Part shown: positions 50,101 to 63,640 of the stretch, in pieces
Numbering within the stretch: position 1 is the stretch's first letter
Layout: every line of letters begins with the position of its first letter
NCBI GenBank assembly: GCA_013399875.1
Contig: VXAZ01004553.1
Coordinates: forward strand, 124,001 to 188,000
Direction: 5' to 3'
DNA length: 64,000 bases
DNA from: Gymnorhina tibicen
Taxonomy: Eukaryota > Chordata > Aves > Passeriformes > Artamidae
Made by a program: the position numbers and the translations under genes
Notes under the pieces: model-generated
Database searches by the model: none
What the model was told of the DNA's origin: nothing
Seen by the model: the letters and a program-made list of their open reading frames with translations, nothing else

Positions 50101-52280
50101 TTCCAGAATACTTTTAATTTTTCTGTGAGTGTTTATTCTCTCTGTGAGAGAAGATTTGTAAGCAACAGGGCAGAGGCTTTCTAATGACAAACACTAGCCT
50201 AAACACAGCAGGGCTGTAGCAGATCCCTAGGCAGAAACAGTCATGAAAAATTGGATAACCTTTTCCAATTATCCAATATCAAACCTAGCAGTGACCAAGA
50301 AAACACTTTTCACCTGGCACATCTCTAATCTGCCCAATTTTTTAGATTATATTTTGTTTGGACACTTTTTTCTGCTCAGTTTCCTCTCCCACCCCTGCAT
50401 TACCACACAAAACTTGTTCAAGAAACGCAACTATTTTCCCTGAAATTAAACTTCCAGTGCTTTACACAGAAGGTAAGAGGCCAAATCCACAGCCAAAATT
50501 TTTCAGGTGGCAAGGGCAGGGTAGCCTAGCTCAGCTGAGGGCTGTAAACACTCATTGCTCAGCTTTTAAATTAAAGAGCAGCTTCTCCCTTTCAGCTCTC
50601 TTGTTTCTGGCGTTATCTTGATGGTTATTACAGGTAAAAGCCTCACAGCATTTGCATGCTGAGGTGTCCAGTTTGGAGGATGAAGGTTAAAGAAAAAGGA
50701 GGCCTAGAAACAAAAGTGGTAAAACACTAAAATAGGCACTGGGTCAGGGCAGAGCACAGGATATTTGTGCCAGAAGGAAGACTGCTAGAGCTCAGGCCCT
50801 ATCTTTTGCAGATTTACTTAGCTTTGCATGCTGATTAAAATCCTTTGAGGCTGATAGGACTAAATAGTTGTGGGTGACTTTAAGCTGATATCTAAGTCCC
50901 GAAATGCTGCATATTCCTAAGAGTCAGGTTCTCTCTGCAGCCACCCTAACTTTTTTCTTGTTTCCGCTCTATCCTTGATAGATATAACCAAAGTTGAGAT
51001 CTGTTGAATGTTCCAGTTCTGACCCCGGTCCTCCAACATCCCATTTAACCACTCACATGATAAAGTTATTTGCAAATGTTAAATCTTTGCAGGATTATGA
51101 TCTAAAGGAGTATTAGAGCCTGATCCAGCTACTTCAGAGGCCTGCCCTAGATCTTGGTGATCAGTGTATCAGAGCCATACTAACGGGATTAAGATGCTGC
51201 CAGTGCTTACTGAAGATATGGTTTGCCTAAAAGCACGGTCCAGTGTCCTGGCACTGACACATCCAGGGCACATCACATGGAGCAGCTCACCCTGCTCAGG
51301 CTGGCACCCCTCTGATGGGTTACAGAGGCTCCAGTAGCCTTCCCTTTGTTTATGCTTTCATAATCCAAATGCTTAGTAGTGTAAATATTTCCTCTGGGTG
51401 GCTGCACACAGAGAGATGGATTTACTTATATAGTGTGTGAGGCCATGTCCTGGAGAGGCATCAGGGCTCTGCCAGTGTCTGTCTGACACAAGTGGGTCAC
51501 CTGCTGCAGTGACAGGGAGGTCACCACCTCCATCCACTTGTATCCTTTCACCTCATCTCTCTGCCTTCCCCGTGTCAGGAGAAACTTCCCTTTGTTTCAC
51601 AGGTGTGGCAAAGCAGGACTGGGGAAATGATACAGGGAGAGATCTGGCTCCTTTCTCTTTCACCAGCTGGCAGCAGATACAAGATATCCTACAGTGGGAG
51701 AGGGATACCCTGAATGTCCAAGAACCAAGTGATTGAAGAGTAGGCAAAAACCACCAAAAATCTCTTATTTTTCTTGTGGTGAGTCCTTTTTCTGTATGTT
51801 GTAAATCTGCTATTGCACCAGAAAGGCTGGAGGCCCAGAAAAGGAAAGCAACATGCCAGACTGAAAGACTTCATGTGCAGGGAAAAAAGGTATTTCCCCA
51901 TATGATTTGCCACTTATTTCAAACCTACAGAAACGATGTTGTCTTGTCTGATATGATAACAGCCCTGTTATGATGTGTAATATGGTGTGCACGTGTACCC
52001 AAGCAGTTCTGCACCCATCACAAACACACATTTGTTCTGCTAAGAACACTAAAGGAAAAAAACCCTTTTATCACTTCTCTTTTGTGGTGAGGGCCTGTGA
52101 TGTAACTGTGGAGCATATGGGCATGAAAACTTTGTGGCAGCCAGAAGACAGGTTCCCTTGCCAGATCTCGGTGTCTGGTTTAGGAGCATTTCCTTTCTCA
52201 TTACGTTACATCACCATGAACAAATGATACTAAATGGTGTAAAATAACCATTCTTTCATAATACCTTTACCTTTCATCTT

Positions 52281-52475
52281 GGATTTCAAAGCACTTTACA
52301 GTCATTAATCTTTACCTCTTAACCCACTAATCACATGAGTAAAGTCTTCCTCACAGAGAAGAAACATCTCTAAATACTTTTACATCCTGTTGAAGATGAG
52401 AGGAGAAGCCAAGTTTACCCAGACAGGAACTGGGATTAAAACTCGGTGCATCTGCTGTCCTTGAGCATCCTTCTT
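52281..52475 (+). mobile_element. MIR-type SINE relic
   Basis: In order: AAAGCACTTTACAGTCATTA, a CCTCTTAACC segment, GAAGATGAGAGGAGAAGCC, and CAGGAACTGGGATTAAAACT then CTGCTGTCCTTGAGC. This follows the layout of the MIR consensus (GCACTTTACATG..., CAGATGAGGAAACTGAGGC, AGCTGGGATTCGAACC). It is strongly diverged, as expected for an ancient amniote SINE. Confidence 0.55.
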
Positions 52476-55400
52476 CCTTTCAAATGTATCTACAGATCCA
52501 AAAGACCAAATAAATATTGACATGTAGGTGGTTTTGGTGCATATCTGAAACCTGATGCTTCTGGGTTTAAATTTAGGCTCTCCAGCTGACACGGTTCTGT
52601 TGCTCTGCAGAGAAATAATTCTTTCGTGTCACGTGTGTCATCACAGCTGTCTTGTTGCTGGTTTCACAAACAGCTTTCTTCACAAGCTGGAGTTCGTTCA
52701 GTATGCGTTACCAGTTCTGGCATATCGGTCCAGCAGTGTTTGGAACAAGAATAATACTTAACCAGATGAAGAATCTTCTCCCATGTGAATAACCAGTGAC
52801 TCCTAATCCACTCAATCACTCTGTATAAAGTATGCAAACAAAATCTGTCAATGGGACAGGAACAGAGCTTAACTCAGGAAAAAGCTTTCACAATATTAAC
52901 TGTAAGTTACGGGAAGATTTAAATTCTTCATAAAAGGTAAAATACTGCTGCACTTTTCAAAGTCAAGCATTATTTGTTGTGCTCTGTGCGCTGATTTTGC
53001 CCTGATTTTTAGTGTCATACTTGTATGCTCAAGGGTGAACGGGCTTAGGGCCAGTGTAAACGTGGACTTAGTGTCTGAGAGCCAAGAGTGTCAACCCTGT
53101 GAATGAAATTATTTCTTCTGATGGATGTAACTCTGCCGCAGAAATCCATAATATCAGCTTTTGATCCCTTGCAGAGCTACCATGTGTGATCCAGTGCAGC
53201 CTTTCACTATCTGCTTCTGCAAAGTCTTGACCATCCTCGTGTTTGTTTCTCATGACCAAAAGCTGCCTCTTTGATATTATTTATCTCTAGAAGGAATAGG
53301 GTTGGCAACAATTCATTGCCAGAAAACCAACTGGCACTGAGGCCTTCTAAATATAACCACTTACTGAATTCACTGATTTTATTTTTTTTTCTTTATATGG
53401 AATTACTTTTCAGCTGCTGTACCCTTTCGGAGTCAGGCTGTTGTGCTATTTTTTAATCTTCCCATTGAAGAACAGTATTTCAAGCATTTGAACGTTTTCT
53501 TTTCACCACTTGCAGGAGAGTCCTAGGCTTTGACCCTGTCACCACCCGAGATGTTTTGAAACTTGCCCACACCTTTATTTACTGCAGGCTGGATTACTGT
53601 GAGCCCTGCCAAACTTCCTGCTCAGACACTGCTGTTAGAAGGTTTAACTACAGCCAACAGAGCGAGAGCAGAAATTTATAATCTTTTTTAATTTTCAAGT
53701 CACTTGATTATTGATTCTTTGCATTGTGTGATGACATATGTCCCTCTTGTAACTCATTTTATACACAGAAACATGTTTTCAGCTTTGATTGTAGTCCAAT
53801 AATTCAGGATTAAAGAATTTTTCAATTAAGTAGCATTTTTACCAAATTGTAGGATAAAATGGACTGAAAATAGACGATATATCAGTATTTAAACTGGGAA
53901 AAGGTATGGATCAGGAATTTCAGAATAGTTACTTTAAGGCTGCCAGAGGCAAGATCAGACAAAATTTGAGATGGTTTGCAACAGGAAAATAAATAATTGA
54001 TGGTAACATAAACAATATCAGTTGACAAAGTTTTATGGGTGATAGAGCTTGACAATGGACACGTACTGTGTATTTGTAAGTGTGCCTTATAAACACACCT
54101 GTGCTGATTGAATTTGTGATTCACTTGCCCGAGGAACATCGGGCATTCTGATTAAAAAAAAAAAACAAAACAACAAAAGACAGAGAGAGAAATGCAATGT
54201 CAAATACCTGGTTAAATGATAGTAAAGGAAAGGTGACTGTCAGCTCCATAATCCAGCAGAAGAAACACCCTAAATTTGGAAGTAGAAACTAGATACATTC
54301 AAGCTACAAATAACCTGCAGCAGCAGGGGTTTTTTCATTCTGAGGCAAGCTAGCTCTTGGTGCAATTTTCTTTGGTATTAAAGAAGCTTCTTTAATACTT
54401 CAGCCTTTTTAATTAAGGGTAAAATACTTCTAAAAGGGGTACTATAATGCTATATACAGAAAGTGTATGGTTAAAAATTAACAACCCACATTGGGTAGGA
54501 AATCAAATTAAACTACCACAAAGTTCCTCAGGTATTCATTTATGTATGTATCTTCCTTTGAGTCCTAGTTTCCTTCTGATTATTACTAATCTGTGCTATC
54601 AGGGGTGTGTTCAACATGAACTGAAGTGGTAGAAGACATGGCTCCATTCCTGTTACTTGCTATCTCCACACACACATGAAGCAATTCACACAGAACTTTA
54701 CCACAACTGGTGAAGTAGTGAATGGTTTTAAAATAATTAAATACTTTGAGTGTTTTAATGTCCAGTTTCATTAAAGAACATGACTTAGGGTGATCCATTT
54801 ACTTGGCCTGACAATAGCATTGCTGTTGGAGGAGATGCTGCATCTGGGGCAGTAGCAACCCCCAGCCAACAGGACATAACTGAGCTCAGAAATCACTTAA
54901 CCTGTGCTATCTGCAGCCTTACCTTTTTGTCATATGTGACCAGCTCCCCAAAGAGCACTGGAGAATGTGGTTATAATTTGTTGTAAGCACATAAGTTAGT
55001 TTCTCATCACCCAAATGCTGAGCTGATCCTGCAGTAGTGAAGTCTGTGGAAGTGGGATGAGGCTAAATGGGTGTTAATTAGTCTTGTGAATGTTTTATGT
55101 GTGCAGAAATGTGCTCAGGCTGCATCCCTTCAGGTTAGGGGACAGAGTTCCCTCAGGGGACAGTGAGGATCTTCCAGGGCGAGTTAGGGAAGAAGCTTTA
55201 ATCTGACTTGTCACTATCCCAGTAAAGGCCTCTTCTCCTGTGGTGCTGGTGCTTCTTTTCGAACTGTTTCTGGCAGAATTGACAGATTCTTGCTTCTTAA
55301 GCATTTCTTAACCAAAGGCCACTCGATCTATTGCTCCTTGGTGAGGGGTTTCATTGTTCTATCTGACAGGAAATATTTATATCGACAGCAGTTTGTTGTG

Positions 55401-55638
55401 TGTCTTAATTTGCCTTGTCTCGATGAAGCTTGCTTCTGTGATCCCCCAGGAAAGGCACACGGAACTGCCTGTGGATGGGAGGTGACCGAGATGAACTCAA
55501 GCAGTTTTGCTCTTTGCATCCACATCCAAACCTACCACATCAGGGCATGGGGAAAGTGCAAGGGAGAAGCTAAACAAGTTACCCTGCACAGAGGAGAGGG
55601 AAGGACTTTTTAAGAACACAAGAGAAACGGGGGCCTTG

Positions 55639-55669
55639 GAAAGTAACACTGGTGCCCAGTGTTACTTTT
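55639..55669. repeat. Perfect 13-bp inverted repeat with 3-base loop
   Basis: AAAGTAACACTGG (55640-55652) and its exact reverse complement (55656-55668) flank a TGC loop; a G-T pair would extend the stem. An AATAAA lies 70 bases downstream (55738-55743). Confidence 0.85.
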
Positions 55670-58600
55670 TGTTCTGTACACAACTTATTTTGCTCCATCT
55701 AATCTAAAAAATGCAGTTTTATAATGACTTTTTGTTAAATAAAAGGTACACTGTTGAACTGTTTAATTATACTTTGGCTGACTTGCATGTATTTCCAAAT
55801 CCTTATTTCCTAAGAACTTTAAAGCAGATGGAGTTTTCCAAGGTCTCTAATTATTTCATCTATGTTTACTTGGGGACTTTTCTTTTTAATCCAATTTCAT
55901 CCCTCTTTCCCTCTTTTCTTCTTCTTTGCCTCTTTCCTTTTTGTTGCAGAATGCAGCACAGGCATTCAGACTTGGGCAGTTGTCCAAATCTATTCTAAAC
56001 CAAAATTTCAAATCAAAACTTCTTGCAGCTATAGGGCAAGGGTCACATGTGCTTGCCCTGGGTCAGCAGGAAAACTTGTGAAGACATTGCAGAGCCATCT
56101 CTCTGTCCACTCCCAGTAAATACGTGCATAATGTGAAGCTATAAAAATGTAATTTTTCAGAAGAAGTCAAGGTCACCTTGTCCCATATAGGGCCAGTTGA
56201 AAGAAGTCTGGCTTGGAAAAAAGAGGGAAGGTAGGTATATTTTACCTAAGAAACATAAGTTTTCCCAGTTAAGAGCAAAGACTTAGCAAAGCACGTCTAG
56301 ATTTTGCAGAGTTAACGAGCAGTTTCATTATCACCATAAATATATCACTCAGTATCTGAGGCAGAAAACTGGAAGCTGAAATGCCTAGAAGAGGTGAGAG
56401 AAACCACGGCATTTCGAAGATACTGAGACAAACAAAGCTTTTTAAAGTGCAAGTTCACTGCTCACACCTGTCAGTCTCCCATCCTGAACCCCCAGTGAGC
56501 CTGCAGTGACGCAAAAAGGTTGGTACTTCGGACAAAACTTGGAGCAGAGATAGATGTTAACACATTAGAAACAGCACTTGCAGCTGAAAACACGCCGGTA
56601 TTTTGATTTGCCCCCTGATGTTTCTATGGTAGTTATCCTGGCACACTTTCCATCTGCTCTGGAGCCCCTGCTGCAGCGCTGGCTGTGGCAGTGAGAGCAG
56701 CTCCTGCAGATGAAAGAGCAGCAGTGATAGGGCTGGAATGTGACCTCGGCCATTTAGCACAGTGACACCGTCAGTCAGGCCACGCCGCATCCTTGTTTTT
56801 CCGACCACTTCTGGCACGAAATCAGGTCAGGGCAGGATGGGGGCATCTATTGCCGTGCCATGCATGTGCCCATAAATGGCCAGTGAAGACTCTCAATACA
56901 AATTTAGCTTAGTTAATGTGGAAAAGGCTTAATTTCAAAAGCCCTCTCTCATGTATAGATATTTACCATGTTCCTCTGCCACTTCCAACCTGTTTTAAGG
57001 ATCTGCTTGAGAGAGAGCCAGTGGGATTTGTGAAAGGCTGTTTTGTCTCTCTGAAAAAATCCTAAATAAACTGAAATAGATATCAAATGAAGGTAATTCC
57101 CTTGCTGTGGATCATGGGTATTCTTCTGCTCAATAGACCACAGTCTCATAAACTCTAAGATATTATTCAGGTTCCAAAGGGTCAGGAATCCTCCGGGGTT
57201 TTGTTAGTGCAAACAGATTAGGACAAGACATGCAGGTGAGGCTGTCTTTAAGATAAATGGATGATATGCCAGAAATGTGGTGCTTTTACATCTGGACAAA
57301 AGGAAATACTTCTCTTTTTCAGCTGTGGAGTGTGGAAGAATTTCTGTGGTTGTAGCCATGATGAATCATGCAGATTGTAGTTATGCATGAGTTCTTGTTC
57401 TAGGATGGAACCCCATCCTTAGCTTTTGATAATGCTTCTGCTCTTGAAAGGAGAATTGAGAATGCTTCTGCTCTGTATTCCAGTTTCAGCTCTTAATTTT
57501 TTTGCAGATGAATGTGCTGGAGGAGGTTTATGGATGATTATTTAAATAGCGTTCATTTTTGTGCATAGAAAATGTAGCAACATCTCTCATATTCTAGAGC
57601 TGAAAAAAAAAGGGAGTTAGTAAATAAGCTGAAAATTACAACTTTAGCCAGTTATGTCTGTAATTCCAAGACAGTTACTTACGCAAGCTAAAAGGATCAA
57701 GTACTTGTTCATAATAATGCCCACCCCAGACCAAAGAAGAGCAGTGGGAGACTTGTCCATGTCACAATTTTTGACCATTGCTTTTGAAATATAATATTGT
57801 GGTAGAGTAATTACAGAGACAGAAAGCATTTCGCAGTGAATGAACGAGCAAAATGTTATCACTCTTGGTGAACAAGTACCTAAGTGCTCCCAATGACAAG
57901 GTGAACAATTTCTAACATGTACCCTTAGAACTACAAAAAGGAAAAAAAAAGAATCCGTTTAAGCAGTATTTTGACTCATCAGTCAAGTTTTTAGCATGCT
58001 CATGATTTTCTCCCCAGTTTTGAATCCCATGTTTGGGAAGTGACTGGACTGATTGGCTGAGTCATTTTCTGCTGTCTGAACAGGAAACATACTGCAAAAG
58101 GCTTAGGGGGGTTATAAATAGAACATGTTCTGAGGGAAAATTGTTACTCAGAGAGCAAAGCCTCTTGATACATGACTGCACAGACGTTGGCTGCTGTACA
58201 CCACCAGTATTTTTAATGTAATGTTTCCTTTTTTTTTAATATTTGAAATCCCTTTAATACTTAATACTATTGTTTTACATCTTTATTTTATTTAGATGAA
58301 TGTGTAGCGAGAGTAATCACTTCATGGCTTCAAAATAAACTGCCTTGATAGCTGCCCTTTTGTTTTCAGGGCCTATGCTTCTGATTCCAAGAACACATAT
58401 TTCTTTAATCTTGTTAAACTGACAAAATCCTGATTTCCTGCGTGCGTGCGTGCTTTCCTCTGTGACACACTCTGTGTATGTCACATGTCATATATGACAT
58501 TTACAGAGAGAGCAGAAATGGGACACGAGCTGGGGATTCCTGTGTTGATATTACTTCTGTCACTGGCAAGCTAGGGAGTCACATTTGACCAAGTTTTCCT

Positions 58601-58956
58601 ATAATTTCCCTATAATTTCCTAGAGCTGTGATTTACCTTCACTTCGTTCTTCTGGAAAGGTAGGATAACCTCCATTCCCCCATTTAAGAACACTGAATAC
58701 AGAGAATAACAGGATACTGTATGATTCCCCTGAAGCCAGTGACTGTCCACAAACTCAGAAAGAGCCTCTTTTTTCCCTTTTCCATCTAGCAGCAGTCTTA
58801 GGGTGCCTATATGGTCGTATTAAAGCGTAATTTACTGACAAATTGATCACTTGACTGGAAAGAGCAGTTCTGTCGTTGTTTAAAAAGGAGCTATGTTGTT
58901 AACACAGGCAAAAAATACTGTGGACAAGTAATGGAAATAAAATCAAACTCCCATAA

Positions 58957-59010
58957 TTTACAGCTGGATCCAAAGCTAACCCAAAGCCAGTAGGAGTCTT
59001 TCCACTGGCT
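58957..59010. repeat. Possible ancient amniote repeat relic
   Basis: GGATCCAAAGCTAACCCAAA then AGTAGGAGTCTTTCCACTGG resembles the 'gatccaaagcccattgaagtcaatgggagtctttcc' repeat seen across birds and reptiles. Family name not certain. Confidence 0.4.
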
Positions 59011-61668
59011 TCATTAAACTTTGCATATTTGTCCTCAGAAGCGCTGGTAACAGAGCCCAGCCAGGCCCCGGGAGATGCTCCAAGCCCCTGTTCTCAGCTG
59101 ACCCCCTTAGGCCAGAGCTGTCAGGGCAAAAGTGGTGCTACACACAGTACCAGGGGCAGGCAGAATGAAAATCTGGAACATAAAAATACTCTAAACCAGA
59201 AAAGGCTACATATAAATAACCGTACATGGTAGCAGGACCATGGGCTCTTTTGCCTCCAGGCAAGCACCTACACATTTATAAATAATGACATGCAGATATG
59301 AGTTTAATTTAAGATGCTTATTGGTGCTTTGTAGACTAATGTTTTAAGCAAAACAGAAGGCAAGAGCGGGCAAGTTTCCAAAGTCTGGGTATGTTGTGAA
59401 ATAAAAAAACCAAAAATATAAACTTTCTCTCCATGAGCACACAGCAAAATGTACATGCTTGCTAAAAATCCTAATACTGTGCACGAAGAAAAAAGTCCTG
59501 CTCTGTCACTGCCTGGAGCACATGACAAGAGAAGTGGCATGAAGGAAACCAGCCCTTTAACTTCAATTCATTAAAATGGGAGTCTGCTCGAAATGCAGAA
59601 CTTTTTTTTTAATAAGGAAGTTTTATCTGTCAAGTTTCACAGGAAACCATTCTCTGAAACAGTCTTGGATAGCATTCATATTGCACTGAAATTTAATATG
59701 AATTATCCATGTACAACTAAACTTTTGTTTACCATCTGATAACAAGTATTTGTCTCCGTGGGTGAAAGTAAAAGGCCAGTGATCTCTTGATCACCAGGAA
59801 GTAAATAAACCATTGAAGTCCCGTGGAGATATTTCAAACTGACTTTTTTTTTAAATTCTGAAAATGCCTTTTGGTCTTTATCTTATACATTGCTAAACAG
59901 TGTGCTGGTGAATGGGTGATGGCAGATGCTTATCTTGAAAGAGCAGCATAATTGCTGCTCATTAAGAAATCGCAAGGATGCAACACAGGGAGCTAAAAGG
60001 AGCACTTCACATGCCTTGCAAATCAGGAAGGCTGAACGGCAGTAGAAGACTTTTGAGCTGCGCTGAGTTTCACAGGTCCATCCCATGTGTGAATTGCAAA
60101 TACTGCCAGATGAAGGGCACTTAAAAGAAATGCCACTTCTATGAGCAACGCGGAACAGTCCTGCAGCGAGCTGACGGACCAAGTTTCTGGTCAACAGGAT
60201 TTCCCCTGGGAATGCGGCGTTGTTAGTCTTCATTTCAGCTGTTGAGGAAACGCACTTGTGCCCAGGCTTTGTTTTCTCCCCAGGTGCTGCTGTTGCCATT
60301 CCAGGCAGTTCTAAGTGTTTTTGCTCTCGGTGTGTTCAGGCTCTTCCTCCACTAGCTGAGAGCTGTTATTTCAAACTCTGAGTGTAAAGGAGCAGGCAGG
60401 GATGCCATCTGCCCTGCTGACACGTTTGCAGATGCATGGGACCTTTTTTTTTTAAAAAAAAAATTAGCAAATACTCTCTTTTTTTTTATGCTGGCACTGA
60501 CACAGGAAAGCTACTGGCAGATGGTGCAAGTCTGAAAAGGTCTCCCTGTAAGCTATGCTTGTTTGTTTGAAGTTGCTAACATGACATGTTTAAACACTAA
60601 ACGATGAAGTTCACAAAAATATTTTGCAGGTTGTCAGGAACAATATTGCTCGTGCCGTGATCCGGTGAGATCGCGTGAGCTGAGGAAAGCCAGGGAAGGG
60701 AAGGGAGGCTGTTCAGCAAGCCCTGGTGTTACCCTGGGAGCTGGTGGCCATTTGTGAGGTGGCACCTCTTTGCCAAGCACTGAGCTAATGGCCAAGTGGT
60801 GGCAGGAGACGTGGTGCTGCAGAGCCTGGCATCCCTTGGGGAGGCAGCAGCCGCAGCATCCTTAACACCCCCAAAACTACAGCAGGGAGGACAATGACCA
60901 CGGCCTTATTCCACACATGGTCTCAACGTTGTCAAACGCTTGCTAAAAACCTTGTTCTGCTGTGCCAGGTGGGCTGTGGCACAGGCCTTCCCTCTCACAA
61001 GCAGTGCTGAAGAGGATTGTGCCCTCCTGAGCCACTCTGAACGTGGCAGAGGGGTTTTGGCAGCGCCGATGCCTGTGCATGGCCCGCATCAGTGAGGCGG
61101 CACTGAGCTTCCCTGGGAGCAGAGATGTTATGTAAACCTTCCCTATAGGTTTATGGAAAACTGACAATGCTGGCAGGGGGCCAGTTCAACTGGGAAAACT
61201 GAAGTTGACTAAGCTTGAACAACTTAATTATCCCACAAGGTTAAACAGGTAAATGGCTTTAGGCTCCATTTAAGAAACCAGGGATGAAAGGGTGGAAACA
61301 GGAATAAGCTGCTTTTTTTTATTTCTGTGATCAGATAAGAAAGAGAAATCTTCACTGCTGATGTAGCTGGATACAAAATTTTTTAAAAAACCCTAGAGTT
61401 GCAGTGAGTAGTTAAAAAGCAATTCAACTTTGAAGAGCATATTCCTGAGTAGCAGGTTGAGAACACGGTTGTATTTTTACCCAGCAAGAAGTGCAATCTT
61501 TTGAGGATAATTTTCCTAAGTTTAAGGCAGTAATTAGAGACCTTTAGCTCTCAACTTTGTAACACCAGGTTTAGGGAAAAGTCTCTTTTGTGTCTGTACT
61601 GCGGGCAGAGCCTGTCAGTGCCAGGAATACCTTCAAGTTTAGCAGTTGTGTTGCTGTGCTGCCTTTGT

Positions 61669-61721
61669 CATTCTTTTTTCTTTTTCTTTTTCTTCTTTGG
61701 TTTTTTTCTCTTTTTTTGGCA
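61669..61721. repeat. T-rich polypyrimidine tract
   Basis: Runs of CTTTTT and TTTTTTTCTC make a low-complexity tract of ~50 bases. Confidence 0.85.
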
Positions 61722-63529
61722 GTTGACCAAGTTCAGAAGAAAAGTTGGTTACTGGTTTAAATGAGCATAGCACTGACTCCAGTGCAGTGTAGGAGGCTGG
61801 ATGAATTTTCTCTCTCAACAATAAGAATAGTAGTGAAAAACATCAATATGCACATTTCACTGGGCATACCCACTTACCTCCTGGACTACGACAACTTATC
61901 GGTTTTGAACAAAGTTTACATATATAAATATTAATATTTGTAACATATCTAAATCACACTGAAATGCAAACGTATAGGTAAACCAATTTTTTTACAATTA
62001 TCAACACTTCTTGCTGAAGTAGTTTAACTGTAATGAGCAAAACTTACGTGCAACCTATAGGTCCTCAGTTATTCCCCTCCAATTGACAGGATCCTTTGAA
62101 AATCCATAAATGGCATTAAACGTGCATAACTCTTGTTTCTTAGCAACCTTATTTTTTAAACAAAGGGGGTTTGAATACATATAATTTATTAATTTTATGC
62201 TGTCAGGGCAGACAGTAATGTATAACAGACAAAACTCATGCCCAGCAGTTGCTGGTTGTTTTCTATTATCTCCATAGAGCAAGTCAGAAACATTTGTGTT
62301 AGATAATTTTAAAAAAAGGCTGTATCTTCTTCCTAGCCATTCCTTCCTGGCTGAGCATGAGAAGTGAGGTCACCTCTCTTCTAACACAGTGTAATGCAGC
62401 ACAGAAAATGATCAGTCACCAGAATCTGCCACAGGAAACTCTGGCATTGCCAAGGAAAGTGCCTCCTTCCCCGAGATTTAGCACCGACCTTCTAACATGG
62501 GTTTGCTCACGTGTATGGAGTCACAGCCATTAAAGAACCAATTTCAGCAGCACAGACTAACTACAAGTGTTTAACTTAGAAATGAAGAATGAGATTCTGT
62601 GAGACTGGAAGGATGGCACTTAGAAGTGTTGTGGTTTCATCCTTGAGTTAGGCAAGTATGTCTGAGTGTTCAGCTGTCTGAGAAACAGGGATTTCCCTAA
62701 AACATCTCTGCATTCAGACTTACCGTGATGGTCCTCCCTGGTTCAAACTCTCTGTCATTCTTCCATTAATGACACTCAGGGAAGTCTTTGTTCAGTAACA
62801 CCCACAAAACATAAATAACATTTAATTAAATAAAGTCTCCGCTAAGATTTAATATGCTAAGATCAAAGCATGTGGAAAGTGATCTTTGTCTCTGACAGAA
62901 GGTTTCCCACAGACAAGAAATAATCTCAGGTTCTTGCTGACAACACATACAGAAAAGTTCATTTGTATTAAGAATGTGTTTACAGAATGTTCCCCTTATT
63001 CAGTGACAGTCATTCTAGGAACTGTTTCCATGCAGGTGTGTGAGTTGTTTCTATTGTTTGTGTGTTTGGTTTTTTTTTCTTTTCTTTTCTCACAAAATTT
63101 CCCCAACATGTCTCTCACAGAGCGCTGTATTTTTCTCCTGATACAATCTGAACCCCGTCTGCCTGTTTTGCAATGTGACAATCCTTCAGGCAGCTGGCAG
63201 TTACTGGCTCATGCAGATGTTTAGCACCCCAACAAAGCAGAATCTGTTTCCCAGTTGCACACAGCCTGGAATCACTTGGCTCGGAAGAGGGTACATTAAC
63301 TTAAATTCCTTTATCACTTTATCACATTGAAGTCTCGTTTTTCTCTGCAAAGTCTTGATCTGAAATCAAGTATGGCCACAGTCAGAGCACATTTTCAGGG
63401 AAGGTGTTAGCACAGCAGCGCAGGAAGGAAACCTTATCAGCTTTGCTGAGCTCGGTGGGTTAGTTTTACAGAGAGTCGTTTGTCAGCACAATCCAAAGCA
63501 GCAAAGCTGCAAGCACTGGCTGGGGAAAT

Positions 63530-63640
63530 GAGGCCTGATCCAAAGCCTATTGGAATCCATGCAAAACAACACTTAATTACTTGATCCTTTTCTCTCTGAA
63601 GTCAGTGAGATGTTGACATTTATTTCAACAGAAGCAGCTC
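63530..63640. repeat. Possible ancient amniote repeat relic
   Basis: GGCCTGATCCAAAGCCTATT then GAATCCATGC, and later CTCTGAAGTCAGTGAGATG, fits the same old repeat as at 58957-59010, with a better preserved 5' motif. Confidence 0.45.

Noticed and set aside
58645..58760. Possible second MIR-like relic
   Set aside because: Only scattered similarity (CCATTCCCCCATTTAAGAAC near CAGAGAA), too weak to call by eye.
59883..60299. 138-codon minus-strand frame in the gene-poor region
   Set aside because: No domain, signal or splice context; consistent with chance in 23 kb.
60448..60472. T10A10 palindrome
   Set aside because: A simple homopolymer junction with no further structure.
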